NCBI GenBank assembly: GCA_903832665.1
Contig: CAILCG010000019.1
Span: 62,001-126,000, forward strand
Direction of reading: 5' to 3'
DNA length: 64,000 nucleotides
Source of the DNA: an uncultured Methanomicrobiales archaeon
GTDB taxonomy: Archaea; Halobacteriota; Methanomicrobia; Methanomicrobiales; Methanospirillaceae
Shown: one piece after another, positions 53,847 through 63,882 of the stretch
Layout: every line of letters starts with the position of its first letter
How positions within the stretch are numbered: position 1 is the stretch's first letter
The notes under the pieces: model-generated
Database searches by the model: none
Told to the model about the DNA's origin: nothing
What the model saw: the letters and a program-made list of their open reading frames with translations, nothing else
Position numbers and translations under genes: made by a program

Positions 53847-54580
53847 GGTTTTGAACACGTTTTTTTTTGGAACGGTTTTAAAATTTTTATCCAAAAACTG
53901 TTTTCATAAAGTCACACAAAATCCGGATTCTTTTTTTGAGCAGCAAAAATTTTCCACCGCAGATCGATCTCCGGAAATTTTTTTTTAATCGACCCCTCAG
54001 CCCCTGCCTGAAATTTTTCAAGCAGACCTTGATTGCATTTCCCAGACCCTCTCGTCGGGGAACGAATTTTTTTGTCGCTTGTACATGCATTTTGTCGGAT
54101 AATTATCCGACAATCGGCTCATTAACTGACACCCTCAGTACGTGATTGAAATTTTCCGGGCAGAGTCTGACTAAAAAAATTTTCGAAAAAAAGCTCCTTC
54201 TGATGGGAAAATGTTCACCAATTATGTACCAAAAATGTGATTTCGTATCGCACTCAGGAACTCGCATGACGCTTCTGACCAGCCAGTTATGGCCGGGAAA
54301 TCTTCTGTGGGACCTGTACGATAGGTCAGTCCTGGAAAAAATCGCCCGGTCAACCTATGATCGGTGAAATCGTATAAATGGCCAAACTTTTAATACCCGG
54401 CCATTACGATTGAGATACAATCTGTATTTGGGTTGTGAAAAAAATTGCAGGACAAATGTCCTGTTCACAAGCTCCCCCCAATGATGCATCAAAAGCCAAA
54501 ACGGATTCTGAAATCGGAGATGGAAGTCCATTCTCCTCAGGAAAACAAGAGAATAAATCCCGGATTCCAAAGGATGCCCT
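53847..54580. repeat. Intergenic stretch with inverted repeat modules and a 22-bp palindrome
   Basis: Around 53985-54040 the minus strand reads GGCTGAGGGGTCGATT with a TTGAAAAATTTC unit, the module found in tandem at 24930-25095, here inverted. A direct-orientation GATTGAAATTTTCCGGGC unit lies near 54143. A perfect 22-bp palindrome (half TTGTCGGATAA) lies at 54092-54113. From 54200 to 54580 I see no gene or repeat. Confidence 0.5.
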
Positions 54581-55534
54581 ATGCCGTATACCGTTACCCT
54601 GATATCCACTGAAGAGAACGAGCGCCTGATGGAGCTCTATCTCCCCAGAGTCCTCTACGAGATCAAATCGGAAATTTACGGATGCTGTATCAAGCTGTTA
54701 TCGGACGATCATACGATAAAAGAGACCTGGCAGGAAAATTTTTACCCCATGTTACAAAATGTCCGCTCGCATGGGCGGCTTTTTGTCTTCAAGGATCCCG
54801 CGTATCAGCCGGATTCGGTGCTGTTCGATCCCCATTCCCGGTCTGCATACCTGATCAATTTCAATTATTATGGCTGGATAAAATCCATCGCCCTCAGTCT
54901 TGCCGGGGATATTCTCGAAGATGAACACAACATCTATTCCGTGCATGGCACCTGCATGGACATTGATGGAAAAGGTCTCTGCCTTATCGGTACTTCCGGC
55001 GCAGGAAAAACTACCCAGACCTATGGACTCTTAAAGGATCCTCACTCCCGCATTGTATCGGATGACTGGTTCTTCTCAAGAGTATATGGGGCAGATATCC
55101 TTGCGTACGGTTCGGAAAAGAACTTTTACATCAGGAAGGATCTTGCAACGATCTGGAAGGAATATGACGGCCTGGTTCCCGAGGGTGATTTTGATGGGGA
55201 AGGAAGGGCAGTAGCGGATCTCCGGTGGGTGATCGGCAAGGGCAGGATCCTTCCCATGACGACATTAAAGATGATGATTATTCTCAAGCGTGATCCCGCG
55301 GATTCCAGCGAAGCCCGGTCACTCCTTCCCGAAGAAGCCCTGGAACTTTTTGAGAAAAATAATTATTTCAACCCGCATCTCCTGGTCAATAACCCATATA
55401 AAAAACATATCCGGAAACGATACATTACCAATCTCCTTGAACGGACTACGGTATATCTCGTGAATACCACGAACACCGCCCCGGTTACCCAGAGACTGAT
55501 ACGATCCCTGGCAAATGTTCCCCAGGGTGCCTGA
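54581..55534 (+). CDS. HPr kinase/phosphorylase-like P-loop protein
   Basis: A 317-residue protein whose C-terminal half resembles HPr kinase/PEP-carboxykinase-like P-loop enzymes. YSVHGTCMDIDGKGLCLIG leads into the P-loop GTSGAGKTT (137-145), followed by the acidic SDDWFF (160-165) that would bind metal. LPMTTLKMMIILKRDP is a core strand region. The N-terminal 115 residues have no recognised fold. Archaea lack the HPr phosphotransferase system in most methanogens, so the substrate must differ. The gene lies 190 bases upstream of two tandem pyruvate,phosphate dikinases, enzymes controlled by phosphorylation in other organisms, so a regulatory link is possible but unproven. Confidence 0.72.
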   Translation: MPYTVTLISTEENERLMELYLPRVLYEIKSEIYGCCIKLLSDDHTIKETWQENFYPMLQNVRSHGRLFVFKDPAYQPDSVLFDPHSRSAYLINFNYYGWIKSIALSLAGDILEDEHNIYSVHGTCMDIDGKGLCLIGTSGAGKTTQTYGLLKDPHSRIVSDDWFFSRVYGADILAYGSEKNFYIRKDLATIWKEYDGLVPEGDFDGEGRAVADLRWVIGKGRILPMTTLKMMIILKRDPADSSEARSLLPEEALELFEKNNYFNPHLLVNNPYKKHIRKRYITNLLERTTVYLVNTTNTAPVTQRLIRSLANVPQGA

Positions 55535-55586
55535 TTCAACAGTTTTTATTTTTTCCGGCATTGCTTTTCTCACACCCAACTTCCAG

Positions 55587-55613
55587 TAAGCCGCATAATG
55601 AAAGGGCGGCTTA
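55587..55613. promoter_or_regulatory. 8-bp inverted repeat before the ppdK pair
   Basis: TAAGCCGC (55587-55594) and GCGGCTTA (55606-55613) form a perfect inverted repeat with an 11-base spacer. An AT-rich TATA-like stretch (ATTATTATTTAA, about 55623-55634) follows and precedes the first dikinase gene. It could be an operator or a terminator of the upstream kinase-like gene. Confidence 0.4.
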
Positions 55614-55721
55614 ATGTGGGCATTATTATTTAACCTTTCGTTTCACATTGCACACGTACTGGCAGTATGAGCGCGATCCTGATGTGTGGCAGCGCTGTGC
55701 TGGCCAACAACGGGGGAAATC

Positions 55722-58496
55722 ATGAGTACGAAATGGGTGTACGCCTTTGAAGAAGGCGATGGAAAAAACAAGAAACTTCTGGGCGGCAAGGGAGCGAACC
55801 TGTGCGAGATGACCCAGATCGGCCTGAGGGTGCCGCCCGGTTTTGTGATCACGACCGAAGCGTGTCTCGCGGTAGTAAACGATTCTAAGAATGCACTCCC
55901 ACCGGGAATGATGGAACAGGTTCATTCCCATCTGGCAGAAGTAGAACGCAAAAGCCATCGTGTCTTTGGCGGGCGGGATAATCCTCTCCTGATCTCGGTA
56001 CGTTCCGGGTCGGCCATGTCCATGCCGGGTATGATGGATACCATCCTCAATCTCGGTCTCAATGCAGAGACGCTCCAGGGACTTATTGTCCAGACCGGCA
56101 ATGAACGGTTCTGTTACGATGCCTACCGGCGCTTCATCCAGCTCTTTGGTAAAGTAGCCCTGGGGGTTCCGGAAGCGGAGTTCGATGCGGAATTTGAGGC
56201 CATCAAGCAGAAAGCCGGCGCAACCCATGATGTGGATCTCTCATCCCATGACCTTGCGGAGATATCAGAGCGCTTTTTAGGAGTAGTCCGGCGCAGCACC
56301 GGCAAACCCTTCCCGGTCGATCCCCGCGAACAGCTGGAGATCGCCATTAGGGCCGTATTCAATTCATGGAGTGGCAGGCGTGCGGTTGATTATCGCAGGG
56401 AATTCAAGATTACGCCAGAAATGGCCAACGGTACCGCAGTAAATGTCATGCAGATGGTCTTTGGCAATATGGGCAATGATTCTGCTACCGGCGTTGGATT
56501 CACCCGCGATCCGGGCACGGGCGAGAATGTCATGTTCGGCGAGTACCTGGTCAATGCCCAGGGTGAGGATGTCGTAGCCGGTATCCGCACCCCCAAGCCG
56601 GTTGCAGCAATGGAAGATGAGATGCCCCGCCTGTATCGCGAACTGCTGGAGCTGCGCAACAAGCTTGAAGCCCATTACAAGGAGATCCAGGATTTTGAAT
56701 TCACCATTGAAAAGGGTACCCTCTATTGTCTCCAGACAAGGAATGGCAAGATGAATGCCCATGCCCTTGTCCGGACCTCAGTCGAGATGGTCAAGGAAGG
56801 GCTCATCGATAAAAAACAGGCACTCCTGCGTATCCAGCCGGAGATGCTCGAACAGATGCTCTTCCCCCGGCTGGACCCGAAGGTAACAAAAAAGCCCATT
56901 GCCATGGGTCTGCTGGCCTCGCCGGGAGTGGCGATCGGTGTTGCGGTCTTTGATGCAGATCGTGCCGAAAAACTGGGCCGGACCGGCGAACGCGTGATCC
57001 TTGTCCGGGAAGAGACAAAACCTGAAGACATTCATGGGTTCTTTGCATCGCAGGGTATCCTGACGAGCCGGGGTGGCAAGACTTCCCATGCCGCGGTAGT
57101 GGCACGGGGCATGGGCAAACCCTGCGTATAGGGTGCCGAGGGGATCCATATTGATGTCCGCATGCGGCATGCGAGAACGGGCGACCAGGAGTTTGGTGAA
57201 GGTGCATTGATTACGATAGACGGCACGACCGGGGCCGTCTATCTCGGGGAGGTTGCCATGATTGAGGCGGAGTTTTCCGAGGAGCTTGCGGTTCTGCTCC
57301 AGATGGCGGATGCGATGGCAAGACTCGGGGTCATGGCCAATGCAGATACACCACTTGATGCCCAACGGGCCCTGAAGTTCGGTGCCATGGGCATCGGCCT
57401 CTCCCGCACCGAGCGCATGTTCAATGGCACCGAGCGGCTGCCGATAATGATCGAGATGATAGTTGCCGAGACTGCGGAAGAGCGCCAGAGTGCGCTCGAC
57501 AAACTGCTCCCTATCCAGCGCGAAGACTTCAAGGGGATCTTTACGATCATGTCCCCTCTTCCCGTAACTATCCGGCTTCTGGATCCACCCATTCACGAGT
57601 TCCTCCCCACGGAGCATCTGCTTGTCGAGGACCTCGAACATCTCCATCACCTGCGCGAGATCCTCCGTGGCATGCAGGTGTTGTCAGATGCGGTGACGTT
57701 CATGAACCAGACCCGGGATAACCAGCCTCAGGTACAGAAGTTCACCGACCCAGTGCTGGTTGACGAAGCGATCCTGAAAAAGGAGGCAATCTTAAGGAAA
57801 GCCCGGGCCCTGCACGAGGTCAATCCCATGCTGGGCCATCGCGGTGTCCGTCTGGGTCTCACCTTCCCGGAAATTTACCGGATGCAGATCCGGGCGATTC
57901 TCGAAGCCGCAGCCGAGTGCCAGAAAGCGGGTGTGGAAGTGCATCCCGAGATCATGATTCCCCAGGTTTGCACGGCCCAGGAACTCAAGCGGGTGAAGGT
58001 ATGGGTTGATGAGATTCACGCTACGGTCGAAAAGCTCTATCAGGTAAAACTCGATTTCCGGTTTGGCTCCATGCTTGAAGTGGTCCGGGCCTGTATGCGG
58101 GCAGATAATCTGGCCGAAGAGGCTGAGTTCTTCTCGTTTGGGACAAACGACCTGACCCAGGCCACCTTCTCTTTTTCCCGCGAGGATGCGGAGAATAAAT
58201 TCCTCCCCATGTACAACCAGAGCGGAATATTGCAGGACAATCCATTCGAAGTACTGGATGTCAAAGGGGTCGGACGTCTCATGGAATCCGCGGTCAAATG
58301 GGGACGGCATATCCGCACGGATATGAAAGTGGGTATCTGCGGTGAGCATGGCGGACATCCTGCATCCATCCGGTTCTGCCATTCGATCAACCTGACGTAT
58401 GTCTCCTGCTCCGGCCCCCGTATCCCGATTGCACGGCTGGCAGCTGCCCAGGCTGCGATACTTGAAGGTCAACGGGTCGCTGACAAGGCTGCGTGA
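55722..58496 (+). pseudogene. ppdK: Pyruvate,phosphate dikinase copy 1, interrupted by in-frame TAG
   Basis: A 925-codon frame that aligns end to end with the intact copy at 58802-61576. PPDK interconverts pyruvate, ATP and phosphate with PEP, AMP and pyrophosphate. The nucleotide-binding domain starts GKNKKLLGGKGANLCEMT, and the swivelling domain has the phospho-histidine motif GGKTSHAAVVARGMGKPCV. TAG at 57129-57131 follows immediately, where copy 2 has Ser (TCC); TCG to TAG would explain it. The PEP/pyruvate barrel (GFLSRTERMFNGTERLP-like, ALHEVNPMLGHRGVRLG) continues in the same frame to 58496. The ATG at 55722 has GGGGGA upstream. An internal ATG at 57162 might allow separate synthesis of the C-terminal part. 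Confidence 0.82.
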
Positions 58497-58801
58497 AAGG
58501 CCGCCAAAAAATATTTTCCCGTACTCATTTGGGTGAAGAACCCACGAGAAATACAGAACCTTTTTTTTGTCCCGGGACTAATTTTTCACTGGATATAAAA
58601 AAAATGTGCCGGGCGCTTTTTAAGCGTTCTCCGGATATTCAGGCATAATTGCGCTTACCGCGTTCACGGGCAGAAGAGATCAACGACACCGTCATTGCTT
58701 TTTTCACACAGCCCCGTTTTCACGCGAGCTAAAACAAACGTCAACGCACCGGTGCTATCGGAAAAATCCGGCAGCATGGTGAGGATTCAGGGGAGGTAAT
58801 C
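58497..58801. promoter_or_regulatory. Intergenic promoter region between the two dikinases
   Basis: A T8 run at about 58561-58568 could terminate copy 1. ATATAAAA at 58593-58600 is a good TATA box, and the inverted repeat CGCTT-TTT-AAGCG at 58614-58626 lies about where transcription would start. A GGGGAGGT ribosome site precedes the copy 2 ATG. The second copy thus seems to have its own promoter. Confidence 0.5.
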
Positions 58802-61576
58802 ATGAACAGGAAATGGGTATATGCATTCACCGAAGGCGACGGCAAGAACAAGAAATTGCTGGGCGGCAAGGGCGCAAACCTCTGCGAGATGACACAGATC
58901 GGGCTCAAGGTGCCGCCCGGTTTTGTGATCACTACGGAAGCCTGTCTTGTCAGTCTGGAAAGTCCGAAGAAAGAACTTCCCCCGGGTATGATGGACCAGG
59001 TCCATGCCCAGCTCTCCGAGGTGGAACGCAAAAGCAACCATGTGTTTGGCGGGCGTGATAACCCCCTCTTAATCTCGGTCCGCTCCGGGGCTGCCATGTC
59101 CATGCCGGGCATGATGGATACCATCCTCAATCTTGGTCTCAACACCGAGACTCTCCAGGGCTTGATCGCCCAGACCGGGAATGAGCGTTTCTGTTACGAT
59201 GCCTACCGGCGTTTCATCCAGCTCTTTGGTAAGGTTGCACTGGGAGTTCCTGAGTCGGAGTTCGATGCGGAGTTTGAGGCAATCAAACAGAAAGCCGGCG
59301 CCAAACACGATGTCGATCTCTCTTCCCATGACCTTGCCGATATTTCCGAGCGGTTCTTGAAAGTCGTTCACCGGAATACCGGTAAACCATTCCCGGTCGA
59401 CCCCTATGAACAACTGGAGATCGCGATCCGTGCGGTATTCAATTCCTGGGGAGGCAAACGTGCGGTGGACTATCGCAGGGAATTTAAAATTACTCCCGAT
59501 ATGGCGAATGGTACCGCAGTGACCGTGATGCAGATGGTCTTTGGCAACATGGGCAATGACTCCGCCACCGGTGTTGGTTTTACCCGTGATCCAGGTACTG
59601 GCGAGAACGTCATGTTCGGCGAATACCTGGTAAATGCCCAGGGAGAGGATGTCGTGGCCGGTATCCGCACACCAAAGACTCTTTCTGCCATGGCCGAGGA
59701 GATGCCGGGACTCTACCGGGAATTGCAGGTGCTGCACAAAATACTGGAAGCACATTACAAGGAAGTCCAGGACTTTGAATTTACCATAGAAAAAGGAATT
59801 CTTTACCTTTTGCAGACCCGGAATGGCAAGATGAACGCATCAGCCCTGGTGCGGACCTCTGTCGAGATGGTAAAGGAGGGACTCATCGACAAACCCCGTG
59901 CCCTTCTGCGCATCCAGCCTGAGATGCTCGACCAGATGCTCTTTCCCCGTCTTGACCCGCGTGTCACGGAAAAGCCGATAGCGATGGGACTGCCCGCCTC
60001 TCCCGGTGTTGCCGTTGGTATTGCGGTTTTCGATGCCGACCGTGCCGAAAAGCTGGGCCGGACCGGCGAGCGGGTAATCCTTGTCCGGGAAGAGACAAAA
60101 CCTGAGGATATTCATGGGTTCTTTGCATCGCAGGGTATCCTGACCAGCCGGGGCGGCAAGACTTCCCATGCCGCTGTTGTGGCAAGGGGCATGGGCAAGC
60201 CCTGTGTCTCCGGGGCAGAGGGTATTCACGTGGATGTCCGCATGCGCCAGGCCCGGGCCGGCGACCAGGAATTTGGTGAGGGTGCATTGATCACCATTGA
60301 CGGGACTACCGGTGCCGTCTATCTTGGTGAGGTAGCAATGATCGAGGCAGAGTTCTCACCGGAGCTCAACATTCTCCTGTCCTGGGCGGATGAGATGGCC
60401 CGGCTTGGCGTCATGGCCAATGCTGACACTCCTGATGATGCGGCGAGAGCGGTAAAGTTTGGAGCGGTCGGTATCGGCCTGTGCCGCACCGAGCGCATGT
60501 TCAATGGAACCGAGCGCCTGCCGATCATGGTGGAGATGATTGTGGCTGAGACAAAAGCCGATCGCCAGTCCGCGCTGGACAAGCTCCTGCCGATACAGCG
60601 CGAGGATTTCAATGGCATCTTCAAGGTCATGACTCCCCGCCCGGTGACCATCCGCCTGTTGGACCCTCCCATCCACGAATTCCTGCCCACCGAAAATCTG
60701 CTCGTTGATGATATCGAGCACCTACGGAACCTGCGAAAAATCCTGCAGGGCATGCAGGTACTGTCAGATGCGGTAACTTTCATGAACCATACCCGGGAAA
60801 CAAAACCCCAGGTGCAGAAATTCACTGATCCGGTCCTGGTGGACGAAGCGATCGTGAAAAAGGAAGCGATCTTACGCAAAGTCCGTGCCCTGCACGAAGT
60901 CAACCCCATGCTCGGTCACCGGGGTGTCCGCCTCGGTCTTACGTTCCCGGAGATCTACACCATGCAGATCCGGGCCATCCTGGAAGCAACAGCAGAATGC
61001 CAGAAAGCGGGCATTGAAGTTCACCCGGAGATCATGGTGCCCCAGGTATGTACTGCCGAGGAATTAAAACGGGTAAAGGTATGGGTTGACGAGATCAGAA
61101 AAGACGTAGAATCTGCATATCAGGTCAAACTGGATTTCAAGTTCGGCTCCATGCTCGAAGTGGTCCGTGCCTGCATGCGGGCGGATAATCTTGCAGAAGA
61201 GGCAGAGTTCTTCTCGTTTGGTACAAATGACCTGACCCAGGCCACGTTCTCCTTCTCCCGTGAGGATGCAGAGAACAAGTTCCTGCCTATGTATAACCAG
61301 AGCGGTATCCTGCAGGACAACCCGTTTGAGGTACTGGATGTCAAGGGTGTGGGACGTCTCATGGAACAGGCAGTCAAGTGGGGACGGCACACCCGTCCGG
61401 ATATGAAAGTTGGGATCTGCGGCGAGCATGGGGGTCACCCGGCATCAATTATGTTCTGTCACAAGATTGGCCTGACATATGTATCCTGCTCAGGTCCCCG
61501 TATCCCCATCGCCCGTTTAGCGGCATCCCAGGCAGCGATCCTGCAGGGTGAAAAGATGGTAGACAAGGCAGCCTGA
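58802..61576 (+). CDS. ppdK: Pyruvate,phosphate dikinase copy 2 (intact)
   Basis: A complete 924-residue PPDK. The ATP-grasp-type nucleotide-binding domain begins KNKKLLGGKGANLCEMTQIG. The swivelling phospho-histidine domain has TSRGGKTSHAAVVARGMGKP with VSGAEGIH after it. The C-terminal TIM barrel has CRTERMFNGTERLPIM, ALHEVNPMLGHRGVRLGLTF, FSFGTNDLTQATF and VGICGEHGGHP. The overall plan and the GKNKKLLGGKGANL start separate it from PEP synthase. In methanogens it may supply PEP for gluconeogenesis or work in the reverse, glycolytic direction with stored glycogen; the alpha-glucan phosphorylase next door fits this. GGGGAGGT precedes the start, and a TATA box lies about 205 bases upstream. 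Confidence 0.92.
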   Translation: MNRKWVYAFTEGDGKNKKLLGGKGANLCEMTQIGLKVPPGFVITTEACLVSLESPKKELPPGMMDQVHAQLSEVERKSNHVFGGRDNPLLISVRSGAAMSMPGMMDTILNLGLNTETLQGLIAQTGNERFCYDAYRRFIQLFGKVALGVPESEFDAEFEAIKQKAGAKHDVDLSSHDLADISERFLKVVHRNTGKPFPVDPYEQLEIAIRAVFNSWGGKRAVDYRREFKITPDMANGTAVTVMQMVFGNMGNDSATGVGFTRDPGTGENVMFGEYLVNAQGEDVVAGIRTPKTLSAMAEEMPGLYRELQVLHKILEAHYKEVQDFEFTIEKGILYLLQTRNGKMNASALVRTSVEMVKEGLIDKPRALLRIQPEMLDQMLFPRLDPRVTEKPIAMGLPASPGVAVGIAVFDADRAEKLGRTGERVILVREETKPEDIHGFFASQGILTSRGGKTSHAAVVARGMGKPCVSGAEGIHVDVRMRQARAGDQEFGEGALITIDGTTGAVYLGEVAMIEAEFSPELNILLSWADEMARLGVMANADTPDDAARAVKFGAVGIGLCRTERMFNGTERLPIMVEMIVAETKADRQSALDKLLPIQREDFNGIFKVMTPRPVTIRLLDPPIHEFLPTENLLVDDIEHLRNLRKILQGMQVLSDAVTFMNHTRETKPQVQKFTDPVLVDEAIVKKEAILRKVRALHEVNPMLGHRGVRLGLTFPEIYTMQIRAILEATAECQKAGIEVHPEIMVPQVCTAEELKRVKVWVDEIRKDVESAYQVKLDFKFGSMLEVVRACMRADNLAEEAEFFSFGTNDLTQATFSFSREDAENKFLPMYNQSGILQDNPFEVLDVKGVGRLMEQAVKWGRHTRPDMKVGICGEHGGHPASIMFCHKIGLTYVSCSGPRIPIARLAASQAAILQGEKMVDKAA

Positions 61577-61702
61577 CGGTTGCAATAATTTCCCCCCCCT
61601 TTTTTCCACTATAGTACCGGGAATGCTCCATTGGTGAATTGTTTCTGTTAGAAAAACACTAAAAAACAATTCGATAAAAAAGATAGCTTTCCATCTGGAT
61701 TC

Positions 61703-63882
61703 TTACAGGAAATCAGTTTTCATGTATTTTGCTGCGGACGTAAGCGCCGGATCATACCCCCGCCTGACATACTCTTTCAGCATTCTTTTTGCGGAGAACT
61801 GGGGGGCCGTACTGCGGATCTTCTCTTTCATCTTTTTCACCCACATATGGGGAATAGCGTCATCGGAAAGAGTATAGTACATCGGAATTACCTCCCGTTC
61901 AAGGAGGTCATAAAGCTGTTCGGCATCACCGCGATCCTGGTTCTGTCCGGGCGGGCTGTCTCCAAAAGCCCACCCGTTCTTGCCATTATACCCCTCAATC
62001 CACCATCCGTCGAGAACACTCATGTGCAGGACGCCGTTTAAGGAGGCTTTTATCCCGCTGGTCCCGCAGGCCTCCATGGGAGGGACCGGGTTGTTAAGCC
62101 AGACGTCGACCCCATGAACCAGGTATTGTGCCATCTGTTCCCCGTAATCCTCGCAAAGGCAATCCTTCCCCCGAATTCCTGCTGGTGGGCATACCGGTAT
62201 ATCTTCTGGATGATCCGTTTTCCATCATCATCTGCCGGATGAGCTTTGCCGGCAAAGATGATCTGTACCGGCATCCACCGGTTGTTGACAATTCTTTTGA
62301 GCCGTTCGAGATCCTGGAAGATGAGATCGGCACGTTTGTAGGTAGAAAACCTGCGGGCAAAGCCGATCGTAAGGGCATAGGGATCCAGGAGAGCTCCACC
62401 CGTAATCACATTGATGGGATCCGTTCCTTCCCCGCTCCATTTGCGGCGCTTGAACTCCCGAATACGATTCACCAGTTTCCGTTTGAGAATTGTATGAATT
62501 ATCCATAATTCTTCATCGGGAATCTCGCTGATCATCTCCCAGATGAGCGGACTGTCATGGTTGGTCATCCAGTCCGGGCACGATGGGGAGAAATATTTGT
62601 TCATCAGGAGTGACATTTTGGGATCGAGCCATGTAGGCACATGCACCCCGTTGGTGATGTGGTGGATAGGAATATCCTCCTTTATAAGTTCCGGCCAGAG
62701 TGGCTGCCACATCTCCCGGGCAACCTCCCCGTGTTTTTTACTCACCCCGTTCTTGAACGCACACATCTTCAGGGCAAAGGCGGTCATATTGAACAATTCC
62801 CCATGATCCTTCGATGAATGGCCCAGTTCCAGGAATGTCTGGCGGTCGATTCCAAGGAGGGGGTAATAGTGCGAGAAGTATTTGTCCATCAGGGCATAGG
62901 GAAACGCATCGTGACCTGCAGGTACCGGCGTATGGGTGGTAAAGATGCTTGTTTCGCGGACCAGTTTTGAGGCTTTTTCGAAACTCATCTTATCGGATAC
63001 CTGTTCGCGGATGCGTTCAAGGAGCGCAAATGCCGGATGCCCCTCGTTCAGGTGAATGATTGAAGGGCGTATTCCCAGGATATCCAGCACATAACTCCCG
63101 CCGATGCCCAGTACAATCTCCTGCCGGAGTCTCAGTTCGTTGTCACCGGTGTAGAGACGGTACGTGATCATCCGGTTTACCGGATCATTCTCTTTGATAT
63201 CTGTATCGAGCAGGTACAGGGGAATGGTTCCCACATCAACTTTCCAAACTGCCACATAGATCGGGGGATCGATAAAAGGCACCCGTGCCACCAGCTGGGT
63301 ATCGTGGTTATACATGACGCGTTTGATGGGGGCTGCATCCCGGTTCAGGAGTTCATTGATGTCAGCCTCCCACCCATCGGCGCCGATATGCTGGTGGAGG
63401 TATCCCTCGGAATACATGAAACCCACGGCCACCAGGGGCAGGCCGAGATCGCTGGACTCTTTCAAGTGATCCCCGGCAAGAAAACCCAGTCCCCCTGCGT
63501 AAAATGGGAGGGAGTGCTGGAGACCATATTCTGCGGAAAAATAGGCAACGGAAATGTCACGATTCTGGGGGAAATGTTCGGTAAACCAGCTGTTTTTCCG
63601 GTTCATCTCCTGCTGGAACCGGGCCATCACGAGATCGTAATGACGTAAATACAAGGGGTTTTTTGAAGCGGTGATCAGGGTTTCTTCGGGAAGTTCCCGC
63701 AACATTTTTACCGGGTTATGAATGCTCTCCACCCATGCCTGAGGGTTCAGATTTTTAAAAACCATCTTGACAGTAGGGTTCCAGCTCCACCAGAGATTAT
63801 AGGCAAGATCGACAAGCCCTGAAATCCGTTCCGGTACCTGGGGAAAATCCTTATTGGTAATATCAGCCACAACGACCCTCAA
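61703..63882 (-). pseudogene. Alpha-glucan (glycogen) phosphorylase, frameshifted
   Basis: A GT35 alpha-glucan phosphorylase that releases glucose-1-phosphate from stored glucan. From 63882 the frame encodes DLAYNLWWSWNPTVKMVFKN, AYFSAEYGLQHSLPFYAGGL, IIHLNEGHPAFALLERIREQ and TGGALLDPYALTIGFARRFS, ending in QQEFGGRIAFA. Near 62153 one base is missing: the next frame gives EDYGEQMAQYLVHGVDVWLN, then PPMEACGTSGIKASLNG and a C-terminus at 61703. Restored length is about 727 residues. The lost part holds the pyridoxal-phosphate/active-site region, so the broken protein should be inactive. The short archaeal/bacterial form without the long N-terminal extension. Convergent with ppdK copy 2. Confidence 0.85.

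Noticed and set aside
57129..57131. TAG in dikinase copy 1 as a pyrrolysine codon
   Set aside because: The paralogue has serine there, no pylT/S/B/C/D gene is visible, and Methanomicrobiales are not known to use pyrrolysine; TAA and TGA lesions elsewhere show the same kind of damage.
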